Positions 53,929 through 62,482 of a stretch of 64,000 nt of DNA are shown in pieces. The position numbers and the translations under genes were made by a program. The stretch is from assembly GCF_030409845.1 (NCBI RefSeq), contig NZ_JAUFQQ010000003.1, positions 1,302,001 to 1,366,000 on the forward strand. Direction: 5' to 3'. The notes below the pieces were generated by a model. It was not told where the DNA came from. It saw nothing but the letters and a program-made list of their open reading frames with translations, and did no database searches. The stretch comes from Flavobacterium branchiarum. Lineage in GTDB: Bacteria > Bacteroidota > Bacteroidia > Flavobacteriales > Flavobacteriaceae. The stretch's first letter is position 1, and each line of letters starts with the position of its first letter.

Positions 53929-54746
53929 GATTGAAAAAGTATAAAATGTTGTTGATTTTGAGCTGTTGTAAAAGAATTTTTTCTTTTTAAATTAGATACG
54001 TCAAATAGGGATACATTTCGGATATACTTATAAACAATTTTAAAAAAGTCATCTTCTTCAGAAATCGTACCTAGTAATTCTAGTTTAAAAATCTCTGGGT
54101 TCATATTAAGCTGTTCTGCCGTAAACAGTATGTAGTAAATAAAATCCTCAGGAGTTTGATATTCAAAAGAATTAAATAATAATAGTTTTTTGTTTTGCAC
54201 AACGATGATTTCAAAATGACCTAAATTAAAATTGACAATCATTGTTTTCTCGTCATTGTTTTTGGATACATCCAAAAGTTTTTCTACAAGAATACTATTG
54301 GCATGTTTGTATTCGAAAGAACCAAACTGGTCAATAAAAAAGTTATTGATATTTACATACGGAATGTAAACAGCATTCATTTGATAATTAGGAATTGTAT
54401 CGAAAGCAAAAAAATCGGTTTCAAAAACCTTGGTGTTATACTGTAAATAACTGCCTAAATAGTTTTCATCAAAAAGAGCACTAGGAACAAAAGTTGACAA
54501 ATTGTTGTTATGAACAACCGTAATTTCGTCATACGTATCTTTCAACTCAGGATATTTGTTGAAAGCATCAGCAAATAAATCTTCAATTTTGGTAGTTTTA
54601 TGAAACGTATCAAAAGTAACCTCGCTTAAAGATAAGATGGTATCGTTTAAAGTATCAATACAACAAAATGAAAGCCCCGCCAGAGAAACCTGAATGGAAA
54701 GTTTTTTGTATTTTTTTGATGTTATATTTGTATTCTGTGATTGCAT
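53925..54746 (-). CDS. DUF3822 family protein
   Basis: A 273-residue protein without signal peptide, with 'LSIQVSLAGLSFCCIDTLNDTIL' near the start, 'VVHNNNLSTFVPSALFDE', 'VYIPYVNINNFFIDQFGSFEYKHAN' and 'MIVNFNLGHFEIIVVQNKKLLLFNSFEYQTPEDFIYY', the DUF3822 pattern (an actin/Hsp70-like fold). Its role is unknown. It overlaps rsmD by 4 bases and is co-transcribed with it, so a link to ribosome modification is possible (inference). Confidence 0.88.
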   Translation of the reverse strand: MQSQNTNITSKKYKKLSIQVSLAGLSFCCIDTLNDTILSLSEVTFDTFHKTTKIEDLFADAFNKYPELKDTYDEITVVHNNNLSTFVPSALFDENYLGSYLQYNTKVFETDFFAFDTIPNYQMNAVYIPYVNINNFFIDQFGSFEYKHANSILVEKLLDVSKNNDEKTMIVNFNLGHFEIIVVQNKKLLLFNSFEYQTPEDFIYYILFTAEQLNMNPEIFKLELLGTISEEDDFFKIVYKYIRNVSLFDVSNLKRKNSFTTAQNQQHFILFQS

Positions 54747-54863
54747 AAATGATTTTGAAATTCAATTCTTGTTAAGAATCAAGATTGAATTATTCGTGAT
54801 GACAAACTTACAATTTTTTTTTATTCATTTGGTGTTTTATGTGGTTCCCTCATGTTTGATGCC

Positions 54864-54871
54864 TATATTTG
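54864..54871 (+). promoter_or_regulatory. -7 box for the helicase gene
   Basis: TATATTTG lies 28 bases before the ATG at 54900. It is in the divergent region with DUF3822; no TTG at -33. Confidence 0.45.
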
Positions 54872-54899
54872 ATGATAATTTTACATTAAAATAACTGTT

Positions 54900-56324
54900 A
54901 TGAGTTCTTCCCTGTTTTATAGTCTTTTACAAAAAAAGTTTCCTTTTTCTCCTACATACAAACAGGATATTTTTTTTCAAAAGATTGCTATATTTTTAAC
55001 CGATACAGCAAATGAAACAATTTTTGTGCTTAAAGGATATGCAGGAACGGGAAAAACGACAGTAATTTCTACTATTGTAAACAATTTACTAGAGATTGAT
55101 AAAAAATATGTTTTGCTTGCACCAACTGGTCGAGCGGCTAAAGTAATTGCAAATTATTCGAGTAAGCCAGCTTTTACAATCCATAAAAAAATATATTTCC
55201 CTAAAAAAGCCTCAGGTGGAGGCGTTTCTTTTACCATTCAGCAAAACAAACATAAAAACACCGTTTTTATCGTCGATGAGGCTTCGATGATTTCAGATAG
55301 CAATTCGGATTCTAAATTATATGAAAATGGTTCTTTATTGGATGATTTAATATCATATGTCTATTCGGGAACCAATTGTAAAATGATTCTTTTGGGAGAT
55401 ACGGCTCAGTTGCCTCCAGTAAATTTAGATATTAGTCCAGCTCTAGATATTCATACATTGAGTGTTCACTATAATAAAGAGATTGAACATATCGAACTTG
55501 ACGAAGTAATGCGTCAAGAAGAAAATTCAGGAATCTTATTTAATGCTACTGAATTACGTGAATTGCTTAAAGATAGTTTTATTACTGAATTTAGATTTGA
55601 TTTAAAAAAGTTTAAAGATATCGTTCGATTAACTGATGGTTACGACATACAAGATGCAATTAATTCGGCTTATAGCAATTATAGTATTGAAGATACAGCA
55701 TTTATTGTACGTTCTAATAAAAGAGCCAATCAGTATAATGAGCAAATCAGAACTAAGATTTTATTTAAGGAAAGCGAGCTTTCTACAGGTGATTTCTTGA
55801 TGGTGGTTAAGAATAATTATTTTTGGCTAAAGGATTCAGATGAAGCTGGTTTTATAGCCAATGGAGATATTATCGAAATTCTTGAAATTTTCAGTATTCA
55901 GGAGTTATACGGATTCAAATTTGCCAAAGTAAAAATACGAATGGTCGATTATCCAAATCAAAAACCCTTTGAAACCGTTTTATTATTAGATACCATTAAA
56001 AGTGAATCTCCTTCACTAACTTTTGAAGAATCAAATCGATTGTATGAAGAGGTTATGAAGGATTATGAAGATGAAACAACTAAGTATAAGAGATTTCAGA
56101 AAGTGAAAGCCAATGAATATTTTAATGGTTTACAGGTAAAATTCTCTTATGCGATAACGTGTCATAAATCACAAGGTGGACAATGGGATACAGTATTTAT
56201 TGAGCAACCTTATTTACCAAACGGAATCGACAGAGATTATATTCGCTGGTTGTACACTGCTATGACAAGAGCTAAAAATAAATTATATTTGATAGGTTTT
56301 AAAGACGAACATTTTGTTGAGTAA
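54900..56324 (+). CDS. RecD-like AAA/superfamily 1 helicase
   Basis: A 474-residue protein with Walker A 'GYAGTGKTTV' (about 46-55), 'LLAPTGRAAKVI' (motif Ia, about 77-88), Walker B 'FIVDEASMIS' (about 121-130), 'LLGDTAQLPP' (motif III) and the C-terminal UvrD-C2-like 'FSYAITCHKSQGGQWDTVFIE', with arginine finger region 'YTAMTRAKNKLYLIG'. This is the short RecD2/TraA-like type without an N-terminal domain. Role probably in DNA processing; a Pfam AAA_30-type assignment is expected. Confidence 0.9.
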   Translation: MSSSLFYSLLQKKFPFSPTYKQDIFFQKIAIFLTDTANETIFVLKGYAGTGKTTVISTIVNNLLEIDKKYVLLAPTGRAAKVIANYSSKPAFTIHKKIYFPKKASGGGVSFTIQQNKHKNTVFIVDEASMISDSNSDSKLYENGSLLDDLISYVYSGTNCKMILLGDTAQLPPVNLDISPALDIHTLSVHYNKEIEHIELDEVMRQEENSGILFNATELRELLKDSFITEFRFDLKKFKDIVRLTDGYDIQDAINSAYSNYSIEDTAFIVRSNKRANQYNEQIRTKILFKESELSTGDFLMVVKNNYFWLKDSDEAGFIANGDIIEILEIFSIQELYGFKFAKVKIRMVDYPNQKPFETVLLLDTIKSESPSLTFEESNRLYEEVMKDYEDETTKYKRFQKVKANEYFNGLQVKFSYAITCHKSQGGQWDTVFIEQPYLPNGIDRDYIRWLYTAMTRAKNKLYLIGFKDEHFVE

Positions 56325-56350
56325 TCAATGAGATTAATCTAATATAGATT

Positions 56351-57181
56351 ATGAACACACTAAACGATTTACATAGTATTTCACAAACTTTTTCGAATAC
56401 CGATAAAATGCCCGTTTTGTTTCTAGGACATGGTAGTCCGATGAACGCTATCGAAGAAAATGAGTTTGTTGCAGGATTCAGAAACTTAGCAAAAACATTA
56501 CCACAGCCCAATGCAATTTTATGTATCTCCGCGCATTGGTACACCAAAGGAACAAAGGTTACGGCTATGGAAATGCCTAAGACTATTCATGATTTTGGAG
56601 GTTTTCCTCAAGCTTTGTTTGATGTGCAATATCCTGCCAAAGGAAGTCCTGAATTGGCTATTGAAACCAAAAGAATATTAAGTCCTGTTGAGATAGAATT
56701 AGATGAAACATGGGGTTTGGATCATGGGGCATGGAGTGTGATAAAGCATTTATATCCTGAGGCAAATGTGCCAGTGATTCAGCTAAGTATTGATTATACA
56801 AGATCTGGACAATATCATTTTGAATTGGCTCAAAAACTACAATCGCTACGTCATAAAGGTGTTTTGATTATTGGTAGTGGTAATATTGTTCATAATTTAA
56901 GACTGATTGATTTTCATAACTACGACAAGGATAATTATGGTTTTGATTGGGCGATTGAAGCTCGACAAACAATTAATGATTATTTGTTAGACGGAAATTT
57001 CCAACCGCTTATCAATTTTGAAAAAATGGATCGCGCGATACAATTAGCAATCCCAACGCCCGACCATTATTTACCTTTGCTTTATACTTTAGGATTAAAA
57101 GAAAAATCAGAAGAACTAAGTTTATTTAACGATAAGTTGATCGCAGGTTCATTGAGCATGACATCGGTTAAGATTATTTAG
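56351..57181 (+). CDS. ygiD: 4,5-DOPA dioxygenase extradiol family (YgiD-like)
   Basis: A 276-residue LigB-type enzyme. Metal ligands are visible in 'LFLGHGSPMNAIE' (His about 28) and 'CISAHWYTKG' (His about 63), followed by 'GLDHGAWSVIKHLYPEANVPVIQLSID' (about 120-145) and 'GSGNIVHNLRL' (His about 183). YgiD-type proteins cleave dihydroxyphenyl substrates in vitro; the physiological substrate is uncertain. It lies 26 bases after the helicase gene, so it may share that transcript. Confidence 0.9.
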   Translation: MNTLNDLHSISQTFSNTDKMPVLFLGHGSPMNAIEENEFVAGFRNLAKTLPQPNAILCISAHWYTKGTKVTAMEMPKTIHDFGGFPQALFDVQYPAKGSPELAIETKRILSPVEIELDETWGLDHGAWSVIKHLYPEANVPVIQLSIDYTRSGQYHFELAQKLQSLRHKGVLIIGSGNIVHNLRLIDFHNYDKDNYGFDWAIEARQTINDYLLDGNFQPLINFEKMDRAIQLAIPTPDHYLPLLYTLGLKEKSEELSLFNDKLIAGSLSMTSVKII

Positions 57182-57198
57182 TTTTCAAGTTTTCAGTC

Positions 57199-57474
57199 GC
57201 AGTATTCAGTATTCAGTATTCAGTATTCAGTATTCAGTATTCAGTATTCAGTATTCAGTATTCAGTATTCAGTATTCAGTTCCCAGTCCCAGTATTCAGT
57301 TGTATGATGCGAGTGTAAACTGATAACAACGTCAGCATACTGTTTAAAGTTTCAAGTTTTGTACTGAGACTGCAAACTGAATACTGAATACTGAGAACTG
57401 TAAACTGTTTTAGGTTTTGTACTGTGACTGTAAACTGTGCCTGTAAACTGAATACTGAGACTGTAAACTGAAAA
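57199..57474 (+). repeat. Heptamer tandem repeat with an inverted-complement patch
   Basis: About eleven copies of AGTATTC run from 57201 to 57277. From about 57361 to 57470 the opposite orientation (CTGAATACTG, AACTGAATACTG, CTGTAAACTG) appears repeatedly. This fills most of the 293-base spacer between convergent genes; I see no gene in it. Confidence 0.8.
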
Positions 57475-58794
57475 CTAATAACCTGTTGTTAGTCCAATTG
57501 CATAAAAATAGCCATCGGCACTACCAAAATAAACAGTATTGTTGCTAATAAATGGCGATGAAACAATCGGTCCAAGTTTATAGAATTCATCCATAACTTT
57601 TTTGGAGTCTTTGTATTGTGATAAATCAGAGCCTTTAGCGGCATAAGTAAAATCTAGATTGTCATTGTTTAATATTTCGCTTGCATGTTTTTTTCTGGCA
57701 TCAGTACTTATAAAATTTGATATTTTGCCCGCTGAAAGAATGTCTAGAGAAAAGAAGTTACCTGTAAAGTCTCCAAAGTAAATTGTGTTTCCTGCAATTG
57801 CTGGTGACGAATAAACGTATCCACTAGTTCTAAAGCGATAGCGTTCTCTACCTGTTTTAGAATCTAAAGCAAGTAAAGCATAGGTGTCTGAAGTGCCAAC
57901 ATATAAAATGTTGTTTAATACTACTGCTGAGCTTAGGATCCATGAATTTTCGGCATCATATCTCCAAATTTCCTTTCCTGTTTCGGAGTCTAAAGCAAAA
58001 AGGTAAGGATCTCTTGCTCCAAAATAGACCATCCCATCAGCAACTGCTACAGACGATTGAATCCCTTTGAATCCTGTTTTTGTTCCAGTAGAAAACTTCC
58101 ACTTTTCTTTTCCTGTTGTGCAGTTGATCGCATACAAATTAGCGTCCCATCCGCCAATATATACTATGTTTTTGTCGATAACTGGTGTACTATGTATTGG
58201 ACCGTCGGTTTTAAATTTCCAATTAAGAATTCCCTTTTTTGCATCAAGTGAATATACATTTCCATCACTGCTTCCAAAAAGAACAGAAGCTTGCTTGTTG
58301 TCTTTGTAAATTACAGGTGAAGATAAAAAATAATCCCATAAATCGGCCATTGTATTGCCAATACCAATTTCTCCATACCAGTTTTCTCCACCAGTTTTGA
58401 ATTTCCAAATCTCTTTGCCTGTTTTGGCATTTACAGCATAATAGTAACCATCAAAGCTTCCATAATAAATAATGTTTTCATAAATACTTGGCGAACTATG
58501 AACTGCACCATTTGTTTTAAATTTCCATTTTAAATTTCCATTTATTTCATCGATAGCATAGAGATAACCGTCTTCGCTACCAATAAAAACGATTCCCTCT
58601 TTTGCTATTGTTGAAGAAAAGATTTTGCCATCGGTTTTAAACTTCCATTTTACATCCCCTAAAGGCAGATAACCGTGACCAGTAAAGACTCTGTCGGAGA
58701 ACGAATTTATAATTGATGCCTCATTTTTTTGTGCAAAGGTGCTATGAATAACTAAAAAGAAAAAGATAGGGAGAAATGCTAATGATCTTTTCAT
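57475..58794 (-). CDS. PQQ-binding-like beta-propeller repeat protein
   Basis: A 439-residue secreted protein with a signal peptide ending 'HSTFAQ' (about residue 22). Seven to eight repeats of the PQQ/WD-like type are seen, such as 'GYLYAIDEINGNLKWKFKTNG', 'GYYYAVNAKTGKEIWKFKTGG' and 'LYAINCTTGKEKWKFSTG' (motif Y-A-hydrophobic-D-x2-T/S-G-K). It resembles outer-membrane-associated BamB-like or PQQ repeat proteins; no catalytic residues. Probably periplasmic. Role unknown; it stands alone between two repeat-rich spacers. Confidence 0.9.
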   Translation of the reverse strand: MKRSLAFLPIFFFLVIHSTFAQKNEASIINSFSDRVFTGHGYLPLGDVKWKFKTDGKIFSSTIAKEGIVFIGSEDGYLYAIDEINGNLKWKFKTNGAVHSSPSIYENIIYYGSFDGYYYAVNAKTGKEIWKFKTGGENWYGEIGIGNTMADLWDYFLSSPVIYKDNKQASVLFGSSDGNVYSLDAKKGILNWKFKTDGPIHSTPVIDKNIVYIGGWDANLYAINCTTGKEKWKFSTGTKTGFKGIQSSVAVADGMVYFGARDPYLFALDSETGKEIWRYDAENSWILSSAVVLNNILYVGTSDTYALLALDSKTGRERYRFRTSGYVYSSPAIAGNTIYFGDFTGNFFSLDILSAGKISNFISTDARKKHASEILNNDNLDFTYAAKGSDLSQYKDSKKVMDEFYKLGPIVSSPFISNNTVYFGSADGYFYAIGLTTGY

Positions 58795-58897
58795 GAGTTT
58801 GTTTTTTGTATAAAAATAAAAAATTTATAATTCATTAAACTTCAGTTATTTAATAAATATGTTATAATTAAATTTTTAAAACCTGATTGTGAATAAG

Positions 58898-58905
58898 TAT
58901 ATTTG
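58898..58905 (+). promoter_or_regulatory. -7 box for kdsB
   Basis: TATATTTG lies 34 bases before the ATG at 58940. No TTG at the usual -33 distance. Confidence 0.45.
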
Positions 58906-58939
58906 TTTTCAGGATTGAACATTAATAATACTATCAAAA

Positions 58940-59674
58940 ATGAAAATAATAGCAGTTATTCCCGCACGTTACGCTTCTACACGATTTCCAGCGAAACTAA
59001 TGCAAGATTTGGGAGGTAAAACAGTAATTTTAAGAACCTATCAAGCTGCAATGCAAACCAACTTGTTTGATGATGTATTTGTTGTGACCGATTCGGATAT
59101 TATATTCGATGAAATTGTTTCTAATGGAGGTAAGGCCATAATGAGCATCAAAGAGCATGAATCGGGAAGTGATAGAATTGCCGAAGCCATACAAGGTTTA
59201 GATGTAGATATTGTAATAAATGTTCAAGGTGACGAGCCTTTTATAGATGCTGAACCATTGGCTAAGGTTATTGAGGTTTTTAGAAATGATTTGGATAAAA
59301 AAGTTGATTTAGCTTCTTTAATGCGTGAAATCAAAGACGAAGCAGAAATTAATAATCCAAATAATGTAAAGGTAGTTGTGGATCAAAGCGGATTTGCTTT
59401 GTATTTTTCTCGCTCAGTAATTCCGTATCCTAGAGACAAAGATGTAGGAGTGCGTTACTTTCAGCATATCGGAATTTATGCTTTTAGAAAACAGGCCTTA
59501 TTAGATTTTTATAGCCTTCCGATGAAATCTCTTGAAGCTTCAGAGAAGTTAGAACAATTACGTTATTTGGAGTTCGGGAAACGCATTAAAATGATTGAAA
59601 CGACTCATGTAGGAATTGGTATTGATACGCCAGAAGATTTAGAAAGAGCAAAAGTACTTTTAGCTTCGAAGTAG
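58940..59674 (+). CDS. kdsB: 3-deoxy-manno-octulosonate cytidylyltransferase
   Basis: The 244-residue enzyme activates Kdo with CTP for lipopolysaccharide inner-core synthesis. The nucleotide-binding start '[19 protein letters not shown]' (GxG-free, R/S/T pattern, residues 2-20), 'VVTDSDII' and '[10 protein letters not shown]' (about 95-104) are standard, as is '[18 protein letters not shown]'. Length is normal. It is isolated with a strong downstream terminator. The presence of kdsB agrees with a Gram-negative cell. Confidence 0.95.
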   Translation: MKIIAVIPARYASTRFPAKLMQDLGGKTVILRTYQAAMQTNLFDDVFVVTDSDIIFDEIVSNGGKAIMSIKEHESGSDRIAEAIQGLDVDIVINVQGDEPFIDAEPLAKVIEVFRNDLDKKVDLASLMREIKDEAEINNPNNVKVVVDQSGFALYFSRSVIPYPRDKDVGVRYFQHIGIYAFRKQALLDFYSLPMKSLEASEKLEQLRYLEFGKRIKMIETTHVGIGIDTPEDLERAKVLLASK

Positions 59675-59827
59675 TTTTTTTGAGTTACTAAGATTTAGGA
59701 GAGGTTCAAAGTTGCAAAGGCTCAAAGTTACAGAGGTTTTAAGGTTTAAAAAGGTGAAACTATAAATGAAGAGTTTCTTAGTATATTTCTCTCCCTAGTA
59801 TTCGTAAAAATAAAACGCAATGAAACC

Positions 59828-59864
59828 AAAAAAGCTCCAAATCGTACTGATTTGGAGCTTTTTT
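59828..59864. terminator. Bidirectional terminator between kdsB and the E1 gene
   Basis: A 16-bp stem AAAAAAGCTCCAAATC (59828-59843) with its complement at 59849-59864 and a 5-base loop, T- and A-flanked. It can serve both convergent genes. The preceding spacer (59690-59800) holds degenerate CAAAGTT-type repeats. Confidence 0.88.
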
Positions 59865-59889
59865 ATATTTAAATCGAGATTGAACTCTC

Positions 59890-62295
59890 TTAGTATAAAT
59901 TTGGATATTTAGATGGGTTTACCTCATTCATCATGCTATATACTTTTTCATAAATGTCTTCAGTAGAAGGTTTAGAAAAGTAATCTCCATCAGTACCGTA
60001 AGCAGGTCTGTGTGCTTTAGCAGTTAATGTTTGTGGTTTGCTATCTAAATGTAAATAAGCGTCTTGTTGTTCAACAATTTGTTGCAAGATAAAAGCAGAA
60101 GCTCCACCAGGTAAATCTTCATCGATAACCAATAGGCGATTAGTTTTTGCGATACTCTTTACAATATCTTGATTAACATCAAACGGAAGTAGAGATTGTA
60201 AATCAATAATTTCACAATCGATACCAGCTTGAAGTAATTCAGTAGCCGCTTGTTCTACTAATCTTAAAGTTGAACCGTATGAAACTAGCGTAATATCTTT
60301 ACCTTCTTTTAGAGTCTCAATAACTCCAATTGGGGTTTTGAATTCTCCGTAATTGCTTGGTGCTTTTTCTTTCAACCTGTATCCATTTAAGCACTCGATT
60401 ACAAGAGCAGGCTCATCACATTCTAATAATGTATTATAGAAACCAGCAGCTTGAGTCATGTTTCTTGGTACTAACACATGAATTCCACGTATAGCATTTA
60501 TAATCATCCCCATTGGTGAACCCGAATGCCAGATTCCTTCTAAGCGGTGACCACGTGTTCTAATGATTAATGGTGCTTTTTGTTTACCTACAGTTCTATA
60601 TTGTAAAGTAGCCAAATCATCACTCATAATTTGGATTGCATATAGCAGATAATCTAAATATTGAATTTCAGCAATAGGACGTAAACCTCTTAAAGCCATT
60701 CCAATTCCTTGACCAATTATGGTTGCTTCACGAATACCAACATCGGCAACACGAAGTTCTCCATATTTTTCTTGCATGCCTTCTAATCCTTGGTTAACAT
60801 CACCAATGTTACCAACATCTTCTCCAAAGATTAATGTTTCTGGATATTTAGTGAATATTGCATCAAAATTATCTCTAACAATCATTCTTCCATCAACATC
60901 TAAGGTATTGTCCTCATATTTTGGTAAAACTTTTTCTACAGAGAAAACATTTAGATCAGAGTCAGAAAATAAATTACTACTGAATTTTTCTTGTGTTGTA
61001 GCAATATAAGATGTAATCCAGTTTGCTAATTCAGTTTTACTATCTTCATTAATAATTAGACGTAATACTTTACGAGCAACAGCAAGCATTTCTTTCTTTA
61101 AAGGCGATTTAATAGTGCTTAAATCAGTAGTTAGTTTTGCTATTTCGTCTTTTTTAGCGCTTTTTGAAGCAATGTTTTCTAGTAAAGAAAGTAATTCCTT
61201 TTGATCGTGTATAATTGGATCTATAAAAGAATTCCATGCTTCTTTTTTAGCATCAAAAACTTCTTTTTTCAGCTCAAGTTCCATTTCAGCCAATTCTTCA
61301 GGAGAAGCAATATTAATTGCAATCATCCATAATTTCATCTGACGAATACAGTCAAAATCTTTTTCCCAAGCTAAACGAGCAGCATTCTTATAACGTTCGT
61401 GAGAACCAGAAGTAGAATGTCCTTGTGGCTGTGTTAATTCGTTTACGTGAATTAACACAGGAATATGTTTTTCGCGTGCAATAGCAGCTGCTTCTTCATA
61501 AGTAGCAATTAATTCAGCGTAATCCCAACCTTTTACTCTAAAGATTTCATATCCGTTAGCGTTTTCGTCGCGTTGGTATCCTTTTAATATTTCAGAGATA
61601 TTTTCTTTAGTGGTTTGATGTCTTGCGTGAACAGAAATTCCGTATTCATCATCCCAAACACTCATTACCATTGGTACTTGTAATACACCAGCAGCATTAA
61701 TAGTTTCAAAAAATAAACCTTCAGAAGTACTAGCGTTTCCAATAGTTCCCCAAGCAATCTCGTTACCATTAACAGAGAAATTATCTTTGATTTTTATACC
61801 ATCAACATTTCGATATATTTTAGATGCTTGAGCAAGTCCTAATAATCTTGGCATTTGCCCAGCAGTAGGAGAGATATCAGCACTAGAGTTTTTTTGTTTA
61901 GTTAGATTTTTCCAAGAACCATCTTCATTTAAACTATGAGTAACAAAATGTCCACCCATTTGTCTACCTGCAGACATCGGATCAAAATCTATATCAGTAT
62001 GTCCGTACAAACCAGCAAAAAACTGTTTTGGAGTTAATTGTCCAATTGCCATCATGAAAGTCTGATCGCGGTAGTATCCCGAACGGAAGTCACCATTTTT
62101 GAAAGCTTTAGCCATCGCCAATTGAGGAACTTCTTTTCCGTCACCAAAAATTCCAAATTTAGCTTTTCCTGTCAACACTTCCTTACGACCTAATAAGCTA
62201 CATTCCCTGCTAATTATAGCGATTCTGTAGTCGTTCAAAACTTCAGTTTTGAAATCTTCGAAAGTAAGTGTAGTATTGTTTTTTTCTTTTATCAT
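59890..62295 (-). CDS. Fused 2-oxoacid dehydrogenase E1 alpha/beta subunit (BCKDH/PDH-like)
   Basis: An 801-residue fusion of E1-alpha (about 1-430) and E1-beta (about 450-801). The alpha part contains 'YYRDQTFMMAIG' and 'GNASTSEGLFFETINAAG' and the beta part 'FGEDVGNIGDVNQGLEGMQEKYG', 'EIQYLDYLLYAIQ' and the transketolase C-domain 'VIDLQSLLPFD'. E1 decarboxylates a branched-chain or other 2-oxoacid with thiamine diphosphate and passes acyl groups to E2. The usual TPP motif GDG...NN reads G-N187-A ... D-D216, with the same 29-residue spacing; Asp and Asn have apparently exchanged places. The separate E2 gene is not in the window. Substrate is inferred only. Confidence 0.92.
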   Translation of the reverse strand: MIKEKNNTTLTFEDFKTEVLNDYRIAIISRECSLLGRKEVLTGKAKFGIFGDGKEVPQLAMAKAFKNGDFRSGYYRDQTFMMAIGQLTPKQFFAGLYGHTDIDFDPMSAGRQMGGHFVTHSLNEDGSWKNLTKQKNSSADISPTAGQMPRLLGLAQASKIYRNVDGIKIKDNFSVNGNEIAWGTIGNASTSEGLFFETINAAGVLQVPMVMSVWDDEYGISVHARHQTTKENISEILKGYQRDENANGYEIFRVKGWDYAELIATYEEAAAIAREKHIPVLIHVNELTQPQGHSTSGSHERYKNAARLAWEKDFDCIRQMKLWMIAINIASPEELAEMELELKKEVFDAKKEAWNSFIDPIIHDQKELLSLLENIASKSAKKDEIAKLTTDLSTIKSPLKKEMLAVARKVLRLIINEDSKTELANWITSYIATTQEKFSSNLFSDSDLNVFSVEKVLPKYEDNTLDVDGRMIVRDNFDAIFTKYPETLIFGEDVGNIGDVNQGLEGMQEKYGELRVADVGIREATIIGQGIGMALRGLRPIAEIQYLDYLLYAIQIMSDDLATLQYRTVGKQKAPLIIRTRGHRLEGIWHSGSPMGMIINAIRGIHVLVPRNMTQAAGFYNTLLECDEPALVIECLNGYRLKEKAPSNYGEFKTPIGVIETLKEGKDITLVSYGSTLRLVEQAATELLQAGIDCEIIDLQSLLPFDVNQDIVKSIAKTNRLLVIDEDLPGGASAFILQQIVEQQDAYLHLDSKPQTLTAKAHRPAYGTDGDYFSKPSTEDIYEKVYSMMNEVNPSKYPNLY

Positions 62296-62321
62296 AATCG
62301 GGAAAGGGTCATGTTAGGTCA

Positions 62322-62329
62322 CAAAATTA
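62322..62329 (-). promoter_or_regulatory. -7 box for the E1 gene
   Basis: On the minus strand it reads TAATTTTG (TAnnTTTG), 27 bases before the ATG at 62295. A TTG lies 12 bases further, too near for -33. Confidence 0.45.
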
Positions 62330-62482
62330 CTTAAAAAGTAGCAATTATCATAATTCGTTAAAAAAAATATAATTTAATTATCTGTATTTAAATGGGTATT
62401 ACAGGATGCTTTTTTTATTGTATTTTTATTGTTTTGTTTAATTTTGTGATAATAATTTATGTTTTGTTAATTTTTTATTTGA

